From the IMG/VR virus record IMGVR_UViG_3300042465_007301, positions 1 to 64,000 of that record: 64,000 nt of DNA; one strand, 5' to 3'. The notes under the pieces are model-generated. The model did no database searches and was not told the origin of the DNA. It worked only from the letters and a program-made list of their open reading frames with translations. This document shows, piece by piece, positions 41,502 through 48,406 of the stretch (its first letter is position 1; each line of letters starts with the position of its first letter). Both the position numbers and the translations under genes were made by a program. Source of the DNA: a virus.

Positions 41502-42638
41502 CTACACTTTTTGTGGTGTTGTGCCACATGGTCCTTCTGGCAAATTTTCGTCTACCGATGATTCCTGCTTTTGTTCTTGAGCTGGTTGTTCATTGGAATC
41601 TAATTCAACAGTTTCATGGCTCTGACTATATTGAGCAACGTTTCTACCTTGATAGATTGGGTTCCAACCTGGTTCTACTCCCAATCTTGTAGAGTTAGCA
41701 TCGTCATATCTAGAATGTGGAGATTTACAATATCTTTCATAATCATCATATATATTGTTTAACCAAACAGGTGGACACCATTCGAAGCTTGCCTCTGGTT
41801 CAGCTATCCTGATATTTGCTGGAACATCGTCTGCTCCTTGCCCAAAGAATGTAAGATAACTATATCTTACGCCCTTTCCCATTCTTTCTACGTTATGAGA
41901 AGCTACATAATTTGTAGGAAAGAAAATTATATCCCCCCTTTTTGGTTTATACTTTATGCCTAAATGCACAAACTGAAGTGCGCCGCCTGTAAAGTTTCTT
42001 CCATTTATTTCTTCTTCTGTTTCTACGCAATCATTTAGATATATTAAAGCACCACATGTTTGACGAGATGCCACCATTCCTCTTGGCATGTATCTAATTC
42101 CATTAGTTACTTTATAATTCGTATCGTTATCTGCATGTGTTCCAAGAATCCCACCATCACCATATCTGAGTATGTGACCCCTAGTTTTCCACCATATACT
42201 CCCAAGCATTAATGGATAGTAGTCGATGTATTTTAAAAGACCTTTGTATATCTGTTCTTCAAGATAGATAAAAAATTTTTTAACTTCGTCTGGCGTATTT
42301 GGATTAACAGGTTGCAGTAGCCTGACTGGAGTTCCTGGTATTTCATCTAACTTATATCTAAAGCCATCTTCATTAATACCATACTCTACACCGTCTTCAC
42401 CTGTTATATAGTTCCATCTAGTTTTATGCGCTTCTGCTGCGTTTTGATCAATGTAGTCCAAAACTAAAGACTGATCCATATTAAATGCATTTCTAAGTAC
42501 AACTATGCCAGCGCCTAGCTCTTCTGATTCCATTGCCCCAATTTCATCAATTATTTTTTGATTAATAATTGGAGATACTGGAAATGCTTCGTTGTTTAAA
42601 TTTTTTGGTTGATTGTTTATTTCATCTAAGTATGACAT
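41502..42638 (-). CDS. 2-oxoglutarate/Fe(II)-dependent oxygenase with C-terminal extension
   Basis: This is the longest paralogue (378 aa). Iron ligands are in LGTHADNDTNYK (His, Asp) and ASHNVERMG (His), with Arg in KGVRYSYLTF. The core NGRNFTGGALQFVHLGIKYKPKRGDIIFFP matches the two genes downstream. The last 60 residues are acidic and Gln-rich (NEQPAQEQKQESS) and may be a disordered tail. The start at ATG 42638 follows directly on the glutathione-peroxidase-like gene. Confidence 0.82.
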   Translation of the reverse strand: MSYLDEINNQPKNLNNEAFPVSPIINQKIIDEIGAMESEELGAGIVVLRNAFNMDQSLVLDYIDQNAAEAHKTRWNYITGEDGVEYGINEDGFRYKLDEIPGTPVRLLQPVNPNTPDEVKKFFIYLEEQIYKGLLKYIDYYPLMLGSIWWKTRGHILRYGDGGILGTHADNDTNYKVTNGIRYMPRGMVASRQTCGALIYLNDCVETEEEINGRNFTGGALQFVHLGIKYKPKRGDIIFFPTNYVASHNVERMGKGVRYSYLTFFGQGADDVPANIRIAEPEASFEWCPPVWLNNIYDDYERYCKSPHSRYDDANSTRLGVEPGWNPIYQGRNVAQYSQSHETVELDSNEQPAQEQKQESSVDENLPEGPCGTTPQKV

Positions 42639-42645
42639 AAGATTC

Positions 42646-43263
42646 CTATCCTAAAAGTTCGTCAATTGCTTCTCTAATTGTCCAACCAGCGCCCATTATT
42701 CTTGGAATCTCATCAAGTGGCATATCTTGCCAATTGAATCTGGCTACCATTGTTCCTTCACGACTAACTAAAAACTTTTCATAACCATGTGATATTCTAG
42801 CAATTGCTTGTCCTGCAAGGTTTTGATTTTCAATTGCTTTATCAGTTTGGTTTGCGCTAAAGTCGGAATAATTTCTTTTCTCATTTCCTTTTAAAGCTGA
42901 AAATAAAGGATGTTCGTTTTTTCCGTTAACGTCTACTTTTTGAAAAAATGGAAAGTTTACAAACGAATAATGCTCCTTTATAAATGCTGCTATCTCCTCG
43001 TTCGTACCTGGTTCCATTTGGGCAAACTGGTTATTTGGAAAAGCAAGAACAGAAAATCCTCTATCTTTAAACTCATCATGAACTTGTTGCAACTGCCATA
43101 ACTGGCGACATGTTCTAGCATACGACCAGACCTTAGAGCACTTGGGTTCATAGCCTCCAGCTTTTGTGGACACGTTCACGATAAGGGTTAACTTACCTTT
43201 AAATGTAGATAAATAATTTTTTTGTCCGTCTATTGACGTAGCTTCAATATCATAAATTGACAT
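42646..43263 (-). CDS. glutathione peroxidase-like protein lacking catalytic Cys, Trp and Asn
   Basis: The fold is that of the GPx/BtuE family: N-terminal YDIEATSIDGQKNYLSTFKG, LTLIVNVSTKAG, FSVLAFPNNQFAQMEPG and YEKFLVSREGTMVARF. In active enzymes the first motif is NVAS(K)C or with Sec; here the residue is Ala (NVSTKAG). The later WNF..KFLV motif is HGYEKFLV, so Trp and Asn are also lost. Gln of FPNNQF is kept. An insert with several Cys (PKCSKVWSYARTCRQ) follows the altered site and might offer a different Cys. It is a GPx fold that is probably not a normal peroxidase. It overlaps the upstream gene by 14 bases. Confidence 0.75.
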   Translation of the reverse strand: MSIYDIEATSIDGQKNYLSTFKGKLTLIVNVSTKAGGYEPKCSKVWSYARTCRQLWQLQQVHDEFKDRGFSVLAFPNNQFAQMEPGTNEEIAAFIKEHYSFVNFPFFQKVDVNGKNEHPLFSALKGNEKRNYSDFSANQTDKAIENQNLAGQAIARISHGYEKFLVSREGTMVARFNWQDMPLDEIPRIMGAGWTIREAIDELLG

Positions 43264-43576
43264 TTTTTTGACCTTTAATATTTAGTTTTGCGTATTCATC
43301 TATTGTCAAAATACCAACAAACTTATCTCCAATTACTTCTACACTTACGGAAAGTGTAGCCTTTATTGGCGTATCTACATTTGCTGAAAATGTTAATACA
43401 TTATTATTAATCTTACCATTAGTAAAAGTTAATGAACCTTTTTCTCCAGTAATAATTCCAGAAATAAATGGCTCAATTGAACTAATGGTAACCTTGCTTG
43501 TGCTAATCCCAAATGGAGTAAAAGTAGAAACATCCCAGTTTCCAATAATATCTAAACTAGTATCAATGCTGTTCAT
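43250..43576 (-). CDS. small beta-barrel-like protein of unknown function
   Basis: The 108-aa product alternates strands and turns (IIGNWDVSTFTPFGIST, GSLTFTNGKINNNVLTFSANV, ATLSVSVEVIGDKFVGILTI), much like a small lipocalin or fatty-acid-binding barrel domain starting with GNW. No named family is claimed. ATG 43576 lies only six bases below a TG-TATAAT element, so its transcript would be almost leaderless. Confidence 0.55.
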   Translation of the reverse strand: MNSIDTSLDIIGNWDVSTFTPFGISTSKVTISSIEPFISGIITGEKGSLTFTNGKINNNVLTFSANVDTPIKATLSVSVEVIGDKFVGILTIDEYAKLNIKGQKNVNL

Positions 43577-43582
43577 GATTTA

Positions 43583-43594
43583 ATTATAGCACAA
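43583..43594 (-). promoter_or_regulatory. candidate extended -10 promoter TTGTGCTATAAT
   Basis: A perfect TATAAT with TG one base upstream, in the gap between oxygenase 43610-44287 and the small barrel gene. The same pattern TTGTGNTANAAT occurs at 47150-47161 and 54552-54563, also in minus-strand gaps before genes. Confidence 0.5.
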
Positions 43595-43609
43595 AAAAAA
43601 AGTAGTTGA

Positions 43610-44287
43610 CTATTCATAGAAAAATTGACCAGTTTCCAAAGCTGTTGGAGGGCTATCTTTATGCCAAACATTTACAACCATGACTCTTCTAACTCCAGAT
43701 ACGGGAGCAGTTGTGTTATGTATAACATGACCTGCATCAAATATTATTAATCTATTAGGTTTACAGGCTATTCTCTCTCTTAGCTCAATTGGGACTATCA
43801 ACGGATCTATATTTATTTTCTCCAATGCTTCTTCGGTATTCTCGGAGACTGCAGTTGGGTGCAGTTCTAGGAATCCGCCTACAACATCATTTGTATGCGG
43901 ATAGTACACACATCCTATTGCAGGTCCTCTAAATATTTTTTTATCTGCATAGAGGAAAGTGTCCTCATCTACATGAGTTCCTAAATATTGTCCAGGATTG
44001 AATGTTCTTGTCCAGTATTCAAAGCCGCAGACTTCCTCAATCGGGAAAGGTAAGTTTTTTTCCCATATTTTTTTTACAACTTTTTTTCTTGGAGTATTTG
44101 CTGGTGAATTCCACCAACCATCCCAAAACATATATGGAGCAAAACAGTCTGATTTTTCATCATGGTAACTATTTAGCTCTATTGCTATTCTATCTTCGTT
44201 GCCCATAGATACTGGAAAAAAATCTTTTGTTTCTTCGATTTCTTTTAAGATATCTTTATCTTTAATGAAGTCATCTAATATAATCAT
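43610..44287 (-). CDS. 2-oxoglutarate/Fe(II)-dependent oxygenase (diverged)
   Basis: A 225-aa member of the same superfamily but not of the three-gene paralogue group. His and Asp lie in LGTHVDEDTFLY; the distal His lies in GHVIHNTTAPVSG, followed by VRRVMVVNVW (Arg for 2-oxoglutarate). The strand FRGPAIGCVYYPHTNDVVGGFLELHP fits the core. The substrate cannot be deduced. The start at ATG 44287 follows GTACTATATACCT, near a TACTATAT core. Confidence 0.75.
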   Translation of the reverse strand: MIILDDFIKDKDILKEIEETKDFFPVSMGNEDRIAIELNSYHDEKSDCFAPYMFWDGWWNSPANTPRKKVVKKIWEKNLPFPIEEVCGFEYWTRTFNPGQYLGTHVDEDTFLYADKKIFRGPAIGCVYYPHTNDVVGGFLELHPTAVSENTEEALEKINIDPLIVPIELRERIACKPNRLIIFDAGHVIHNTTAPVSGVRRVMVVNVWHKDSPPTALETGQFFYE

Positions 44288-44299
44288 AGGTATATAGTA

Positions 44300-44998
44300 C
44301 TACAATTTCACGGCATACGTAACAGCTGCGCCTGTTGGATTATGGTAAACAGCTGAGTTATCAATATCTTTTAAGACCTGGTGTACTTCATAAATATCAG
44401 TAAATATAGATTCATCTTGATACAGTGAATCCATTCCAGTATAGAGCATCATTAGGGTTCCGTTTTTATTTAATCTATCAAAAAATTTAACAGCTACACT
44501 AGGATTGTGAATCACATCGTGGAGACTCATGCATATGAAATCGTACGTTGGACCTTGATTTGTTTCAATTTCTTGCATGGTTATGGTGTCGTAATGCCAT
44601 TCATCTGTTTTAATGAACTGTTCAAATAGATCTAATTGATAGTTGTTTAACATGGTTAATTTTGATCTTTTATTCATTAGATTAGCCAACCCCGTATTAA
44701 AAGCGGGTAGTGTCATAAGTGAAGTTTCTGGCTTTGCAGTCAGAAACCCAAACTCATGAGTATTAGCTGCATAGTAATATGCTGGGTTTACATTCCAGAA
44801 ATGACTATCTTCACTAAAGACATCAAAATACCATATTAGAAAATCCATTCCAACAGCTATTTTTCTTTTATCTAATGATAAAGTTTTAAGATAATTGTTT
44901 ATTTTCTTACTCTTAGAAATGGAGTCTTTAACGGATTCTATGTCTATGTATTTAATTAACTTAATTAAATTTTCAAAGTAATTCATTTCATAGTTCAC
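44300..44998 (-). CDS. possible class I methyltransferase-like protein
   Basis: The 232-aa protein has a Rossmann-like second half: ITMQEIETNQGPTYDFICMSLHDVIHNPSVAVKFFDRLNKNGTLMML, which resembles the strand-4/helix/strand-5 region of SAM-dependent methyltransferases. The glycine-rich SAM loop is not obvious, so the call is weak. The N-terminal part is helical and charged. It overlaps the upstream small gene by 11 bases. Confidence 0.45.
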   Translation of the reverse strand: MNYEMNYFENLIKLIKYIDIESVKDSISKSKKINNYLKTLSLDKRKIAVGMDFLIWYFDVFSEDSHFWNVNPAYYYAANTHEFGFLTAKPETSLMTLPAFNTGLANLMNKRSKLTMLNNYQLDLFEQFIKTDEWHYDTITMQEIETNQGPTYDFICMSLHDVIHNPSVAVKFFDRLNKNGTLMMLYTGMDSLYQDESIFTDIYEVHQVLKDIDNSAVYHNPTGAAVTYAVKL

Positions 44999-45281
44999 GA
45001 TTAATTGCCCCTAATGCAAGCTGGCGCATATGCCAAAGTCTTCTAATGTTTCCTATTAATGAAATTCTTTGATTTTTTAAGAATAAAAAGATTTGATTTT
45101 TTCGCCCGTCTAACTCGCCAGATTCAATTTCCTTTATTGGAATTTGAGTTATGCTTCTAGCAGAATCTATCAATTGATCTATAGAATACGAATCATACTC
45201 GTCAATATTTAAGCCGATAAAGCAAACATAAAAAGCTAACTGCTCATCTATATATTCTAAATCTTTTTGTGCGTTATACAT
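44988..45281 (-). CDS. small helical protein of unknown function
   Basis: 97 aa, predicted mostly helical (MYNAQKDLEYIDEQLAFYV, LIDSARSITQIPIKEIESG, IGNIRRLWHMRQLALGA). No family recognised. It is tightly packed: it abuts the gene upstream and overlaps the one downstream, so it is co-translated with them. Confidence 0.5.
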   Translation of the reverse strand: MYNAQKDLEYIDEQLAFYVCFIGLNIDEYDSYSIDQLIDSARSITQIPIKEIESGELDGRKNQIFLFLKNQRISLIGNIRRLWHMRQLALGAINREL

Positions 45282-45488
45282 CTATATTAGATCTTCTATA
45301 GTTGGAGAAAGCGGAAGTATTATATACTTATTTTTATCTGCAAATTCTTTAGTGAGAACATACTCACGAGTAGTTCCGCCATTAGGCATTATTATATTGC
45401 CATCTTCTTCCGAGTAAACGGGGACTGAATCATCTAAAGCTTCAGTGAACTCATGTATCGGTTCTTCACTAATTGGTTTAGGATTCAC
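45282..45488 (-). CDS. small acidic protein of unknown function
   Basis: 68 aa, acidic, with a central MPNGGTTREYVLTKEFADKNKYIIL. No family recognised. It overlaps the upstream gene by 11 bases and its stop abuts the next ATG. The tight spacing is the main support for it being real. Confidence 0.5.
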   Translation of the reverse strand: MNPKPISEEPIHEFTEALDDSVPVYSEEDGNIIMPNGGTTREYVLTKEFADKNKYIILPLSPTIEDLI

Positions 45489-45669
45489 TTATTTTTAGTC
45501 TTTCTAATATTTTTTTCTGATCTTCTTTTATATCAAAAGCTTGCTTATAAAGAAGTGAATTATCATCATGATTATTTTCAAGAATATGAGAAAGCTTTTT
45601 AACTGATTTAGACAAAGCATCTGCTGCTCTTTTTTTAACTTTATCTTTTTGCTTATCTGTTAAGTTCAT
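45478..45669 (-). CDS. small Lys-rich helical protein of unknown function
   Basis: 63 aa and highly charged (MNLTDKQKDKVKKRAADALSK), predicted to be a single long helix or coiled coil. No family recognised. It overlaps the next gene by 11 bases. Confidence 0.5.
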   Translation of the reverse strand: MNLTDKQKDKVKKRAADALSKSVKKLSHILENNHDDNSLLYKQAFDIKEDQKKILERLKISES

Positions 45670-45676
45670 ATTGATA

Positions 45677-46375
45677 TTATGGTTGAGCTAGCTTTGGCAA
45701 TCCTTCAAAAGCTGTACCAATTTTCTCACCCTTTTCATTTAAACCTGTTTTAATTCCTTTTGTCCAAGTCCAAGGATTCTCTGTATTATTTTTCATTTTT
45801 GCATCACCATATGACCTACGAGCAGTCATTAAATCTGGTTTGTCCCAAAGATTCTCTACGACAATTTCCGTTGATTCTAATAATGTGTTTGGATAAATAG
45901 TAAAATGCATTATAGGCATTCCTCCTGGAAACAGGACTGGTTCTCCAACTTTTGTTATTTGCCAGTTCATATTGAATTCGTCTGGCCACCAATAGCTTGG
46001 TATCGATGCCGTTAATGGAACTGCACCATCAATAAAATAATTAGGTGAACCAGAAATCCAAGTACTATATCCGTCTTCCGTATTGAATGCCCAACCTGTG
46101 GTGAATGACATCATTCCAATGATACTGGGAATTGCAAGCGATCTTCCCTCAAACTTTTCGCCTTCTAGTATCTTAGGAACTGTGTTTCCACCATCCCACT
46201 GAACAACAACATCCTGCTGAAGAATCAGTTCCCAACCAGTAACATTTGCAACAGTTAAAGGAAGACATTGGTATGCGTGCTTATTATAGGTGGCATCCAT
46301 CCAATCTCTATTAAATCGAGACTGTTTTATCTCTGGTGGATTTTGAGTTGTTTTTACTAAAGTTAATTTAGTCAT
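45677..46375 (-). CDS. conserved phage protein resembling DUF6065
   Basis: A 232-aa protein with many Trp residues (AFNTEDGYSTWISGSPNYFIDG, SYWWPDEFNMNWQITK). It resembles the DUF6065 group often found beside 2OG oxygenases in phages and bacteria of aquatic habitats; that assignment is from memory of the motif style, not a search. The fold may be a cupin-like beta barrel. It lies just below an oxygenase gene, so it may act on, or supply, a common substrate. Confidence 0.55.
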   Translation of the reverse strand: MTKLTLVKTTQNPPEIKQSRFNRDWMDATYNKHAYQCLPLTVANVTGWELILQQDVVVQWDGGNTVPKILEGEKFEGRSLAIPSIIGMMSFTTGWAFNTEDGYSTWISGSPNYFIDGAVPLTASIPSYWWPDEFNMNWQITKVGEPVLFPGGMPIMHFTIYPNTLLESTEIVVENLWDKPDLMTARRSYGDAKMKNNTENPWTWTKGIKTGLNEKGEKIGTAFEGLPKLAQP

Positions 46376-46379
46376 TGTA

Positions 46380-47129
46380 TTACCTTGGTGGCGAATACAT
46401 TATTGGCTGTGTGCCACCTTTTGATATTCCAACATTTTCAGTGATCTTAGAACCATCAGAGGCGTAGCCTGTAGATTGCTTGTGATTGTTATCATTGTAG
46501 TCAAACATAGTTACTGCACTATACTTAATTCCACTGGTCACTTTCAAGGATGCGTGAGCATAAATGTATGTAGATGGGAACATTAGAATGTCACCTTTTT
46601 GAGGTTTGAAAGCAATGTTTAGATATGGGAACCAAAGCTCTCCACCTTCATAGTCATCGTTGAAATAGGCAATTGATGAAACGGTGCAAGTATAAGAAAA
46701 ACCATGATCTGTATGAACCGCAAAATGTTGATCTTTACCATAACGAATAAAGTTAATTGCTTCCATGTATTCCATTTTGAAGTTATATAAAGATTCATAA
46801 TGATTTAAGCATTGCTTGATCGCTTTTTCTGTATCTTCGTAAACGCTTTTTACTTCTTCAAATTCAGGAGTTAACAATGGCCAATGTGCTGGACTCATTT
46901 TTAGATCTACGCAGTCTCTATAGTCTGGCATTTTTTCATTATAGCCAACCATTGCCTCCGACCATTTAAATAGATCGTGAGTGCTGTTTCCAATGGTCTT
47001 TTCTAATCTTTCTGGAACGTTTATATCATCCGCAAGCGCACCCCTATAAAGATAGATTCCGAGTTTTGCATTGTCTTCTGGATTTTTGCAAGCTCCTATA
47101 TGAAAGTATTCCATAATATCTCCGTTCAT
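46380..47129 (-). CDS. 2-oxoglutarate/Fe(II)-dependent oxygenase (prolyl-4-hydroxylase-like)
   Basis: His and Asp are in AVHTDHGFSYT; the strand pair DDYEGGELWFPYLNIAFKPQKGDILMFPS is typical of prolyl-4-hydroxylase-type enzymes; the distal His is in YAHASLKVTSG, followed by IKYSAVTMFD, where Lys stands at the position that binds 2-oxoglutarate. The ATG at 47129 has no clear Shine-Dalgarno, whereas the ATG at 47114 (MEYFHIGACK) has GGAG at good spacing, so the shorter form is likely the real start. A TTGTGGTACAAT element lies upstream. The gene is divergent from the plus-strand oxygenase. Confidence 0.78.
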   Translation of the reverse strand: MNGDIMEYFHIGACKNPEDNAKLGIYLYRGALADDINVPERLEKTIGNSTHDLFKWSEAMVGYNEKMPDYRDCVDLKMSPAHWPLLTPEFEEVKSVYEDTEKAIKQCLNHYESLYNFKMEYMEAINFIRYGKDQHFAVHTDHGFSYTCTVSSIAYFNDDYEGGELWFPYLNIAFKPQKGDILMFPSTYIYAHASLKVTSGIKYSAVTMFDYNDNNHKQSTGYASDGSKITENVGISKGGTQPIMYSPPR

Positions 47130-47149
47130 TTTCTATTTATGATATGATT

Positions 47150-47161
47150 ATTGTACCACAA
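47150..47161 (-). promoter_or_regulatory. candidate extended -10 promoter TTGTGGTACAAT
   Basis: It lies in the 52-base gap between two divergent oxygenase genes, reading toward the minus-strand one. The pattern matches 43583-43594 and 54552-54563. Confidence 0.45.
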
Positions 47162-47181
47162 GTTCGAGCACTAAGGATACC

Positions 47182-47814
47182 ATGTTTGATTCAAGTGATA
47201 GTTCATTAGTTTTACCAGGACATTTTGGTTCTTCATCGGACAATATAAAGATCATTAAAAATTTTGTTGAATTAGAAGATTTAAAAATAATACAATCTTT
47301 TTTACCTACCATTAATGAATGGATGGACGCTGGAGAGAACACATATGCTGAGGATGGAACATGCACGTATGATGCATCTTACTGGATGAACAGACAGTGT
47401 AGCTTTGATATTCTATCTAGAATCAATTTAGATGTTTATAACTTAGTGGATAAATATATTTTAAAAATGAAATATTTTTTAGAAGATAGTTTTAATGTTA
47501 AACTTTCTGTTAGACCACCAGTTATCATTAGATGGTTTCCTGGATTGGAGCAGCAACCTCATTCTGATAAGCAGTTAAATGATGGTTCACCAAATCCATT
47601 TCCTACTTATGATTTAAATTCATTATTATATTATAATGATGATTTTGAGGGTGGGGAGTTATATTATCCACAACATGATATAATTGTTAAACCAGAGCCT
47701 GGTCTTGCAGTCGCTCATCCTGGTGATATCAATTATCTTCATGGCGTCAAGATGGTAACATCTGGAGAAAGATTTACTACACCATCTTTTTATACTATTA
47801 CTGAATTAGTATAG
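47182..47814 (+). CDS. 2-oxoglutarate/Fe(II)-dependent oxygenase, the only plus-strand gene
   Basis: 210 aa. His and Asp are in QQPHSDKQL; core strands LLYYNDDFEGGELYYPQHDIIV; distal His in YLHGVKMVTSG, with Arg in GERFTT. This layout is closest to prolyl-4-hydroxylase-type enzymes and to the divergent neighbour at 46380-47129. A bidirectional terminator follows at once. The opposite orientation in an otherwise one-way module suggests an inserted or independently regulated gene. Confidence 0.8.
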   Translation: MFDSSDSSLVLPGHFGSSSDNIKIIKNFVELEDLKIIQSFLPTINEWMDAGENTYAEDGTCTYDASYWMNRQCSFDILSRINLDVYNLVDKYILKMKYFLEDSFNVKLSVRPPVIIRWFPGLEQQPHSDKQLNDGSPNPFPTYDLNSLLYYNDDFEGGELYYPQHDIIVKPEPGLAVAHPGDINYLHGVKMVTSGERFTTPSFYTITELV

Positions 47815-47837
47815 ATAAATTTATTTCCAATTAGAAT

Positions 47838-47868
47838 AACCCACCCTTTTTACGGGGTGGGTTTTTCT
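47838..47868. terminator. bidirectional intrinsic terminator between convergent genes
   Basis: AACCCACCC pairs with GGGTGGGTT around a short loop, flanked by T-runs suited to both strands. It separates the plus-strand oxygenase from the minus-strand PASTA/FPP gene. Confidence 0.82.
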
Positions 47869-47879
47869 ATATACTTTAC

Positions 47880-48405
47880 CTACTTAAACGCTGGTGGGAA
47901 GAAAGGTGGGAAGAAAGGTGGGAAGAAAGGTGGGAAATAAGGTGGGAAATATGGCGGGAAATATGGCGGGAAATAAGGTGGGAAATAAGGTGGGAAGAAC
48001 GGTGGGAAGAATGGTGGGAAGTAAGGTGGGAAAAATGGCGGGAAAAATGGCGGGAAGTAGGGCGGAAAGAATGGAGGGAAGAATGGCGGAAAGAAAGGCG
48101 GGAAGAAAGGCGGGAAATAAGGTGGGAAGAACGGCGGGAAGAACGGCGGGAAATAAGGGCTGTTAATAACATAGTCAATAGCAGTTCCCAAAGGAACTAT
48201 TGTGGTATCTGTTAAAGCAGTCACTACCGTATCTAATGTAGTTCCAGTATTTTCTGTATTTGCAGCACCTGGTACTGGGGTTACGTTTCCTACTGTAAAT
48301 CCAGCTGCAGTAATTGTTGCATTAGCAGTTGCTTTATCAGTTCCGGGCAGCTACTGTTGGCTTAGGAGCTTTTCTATTTTGCTTCTTACCAGTATTATCG
48401 GCCAT
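47880..48405 (-). CDS. PASTA-like domain protein with 22 FPP repeats, +1 recoded at CGG
   Basis: ATG 48405 lies one base after the upstream stop. The zero frame ends after 22 residues (GCC CGG AAC TGA). Reading CGGA at codon 21 gives A-R-T-D-K-A-T-A-N and a 174-aa protein. Residues 23-85 fit a PASTA domain (ITAAGFTVGNVTPVPG, then IVPLGTAIDYVI), a module known in bacteria to bind peptidoglycan stem peptides. The rest is 22 tetrapeptides of the form (F/Y)FPP. The gene at 54585-55284 has the same plan. A cell-wall-contacting virion protein is inferred. Without the shift only a 22-aa peptide is made. Confidence 0.75.
47892..48155 (-). repeat. 12-bp coding repeat, 22 units of (F/Y)FPP
   Basis: The plus strand shows GGTGGGAAGAAA-type units in exact 12-base register. 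Codon variation between units (CCA/CCG/CCT, TTC/TAT/TTT) shows it is an old, selected repeat rather than a recent expansion. Confidence 0.9.
48342..48345 (-). other. +1 recoding site 8: GCC CGGA ACT (PASTA/FPP protein, codon 21)
   Basis: Zero frame stops at once after one codon (CGG AAC TGA). The shifted frame is open for 153 codons of PASTA-like and FPP sequence. Confidence 0.88.
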
Positions 48406-48406
48406 A

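Noticed and set aside
47892-48155. CRISPR-like array
   Set aside because: The 12-bp units are contiguous without spacers and encode FPP tetrapeptides.
47876-48178. Ser/Arg/His-rich and Gly/Lys-rich frames over the FPP repeat
   Set aside because: They are shadows of the 12-bp repeat in other frames.
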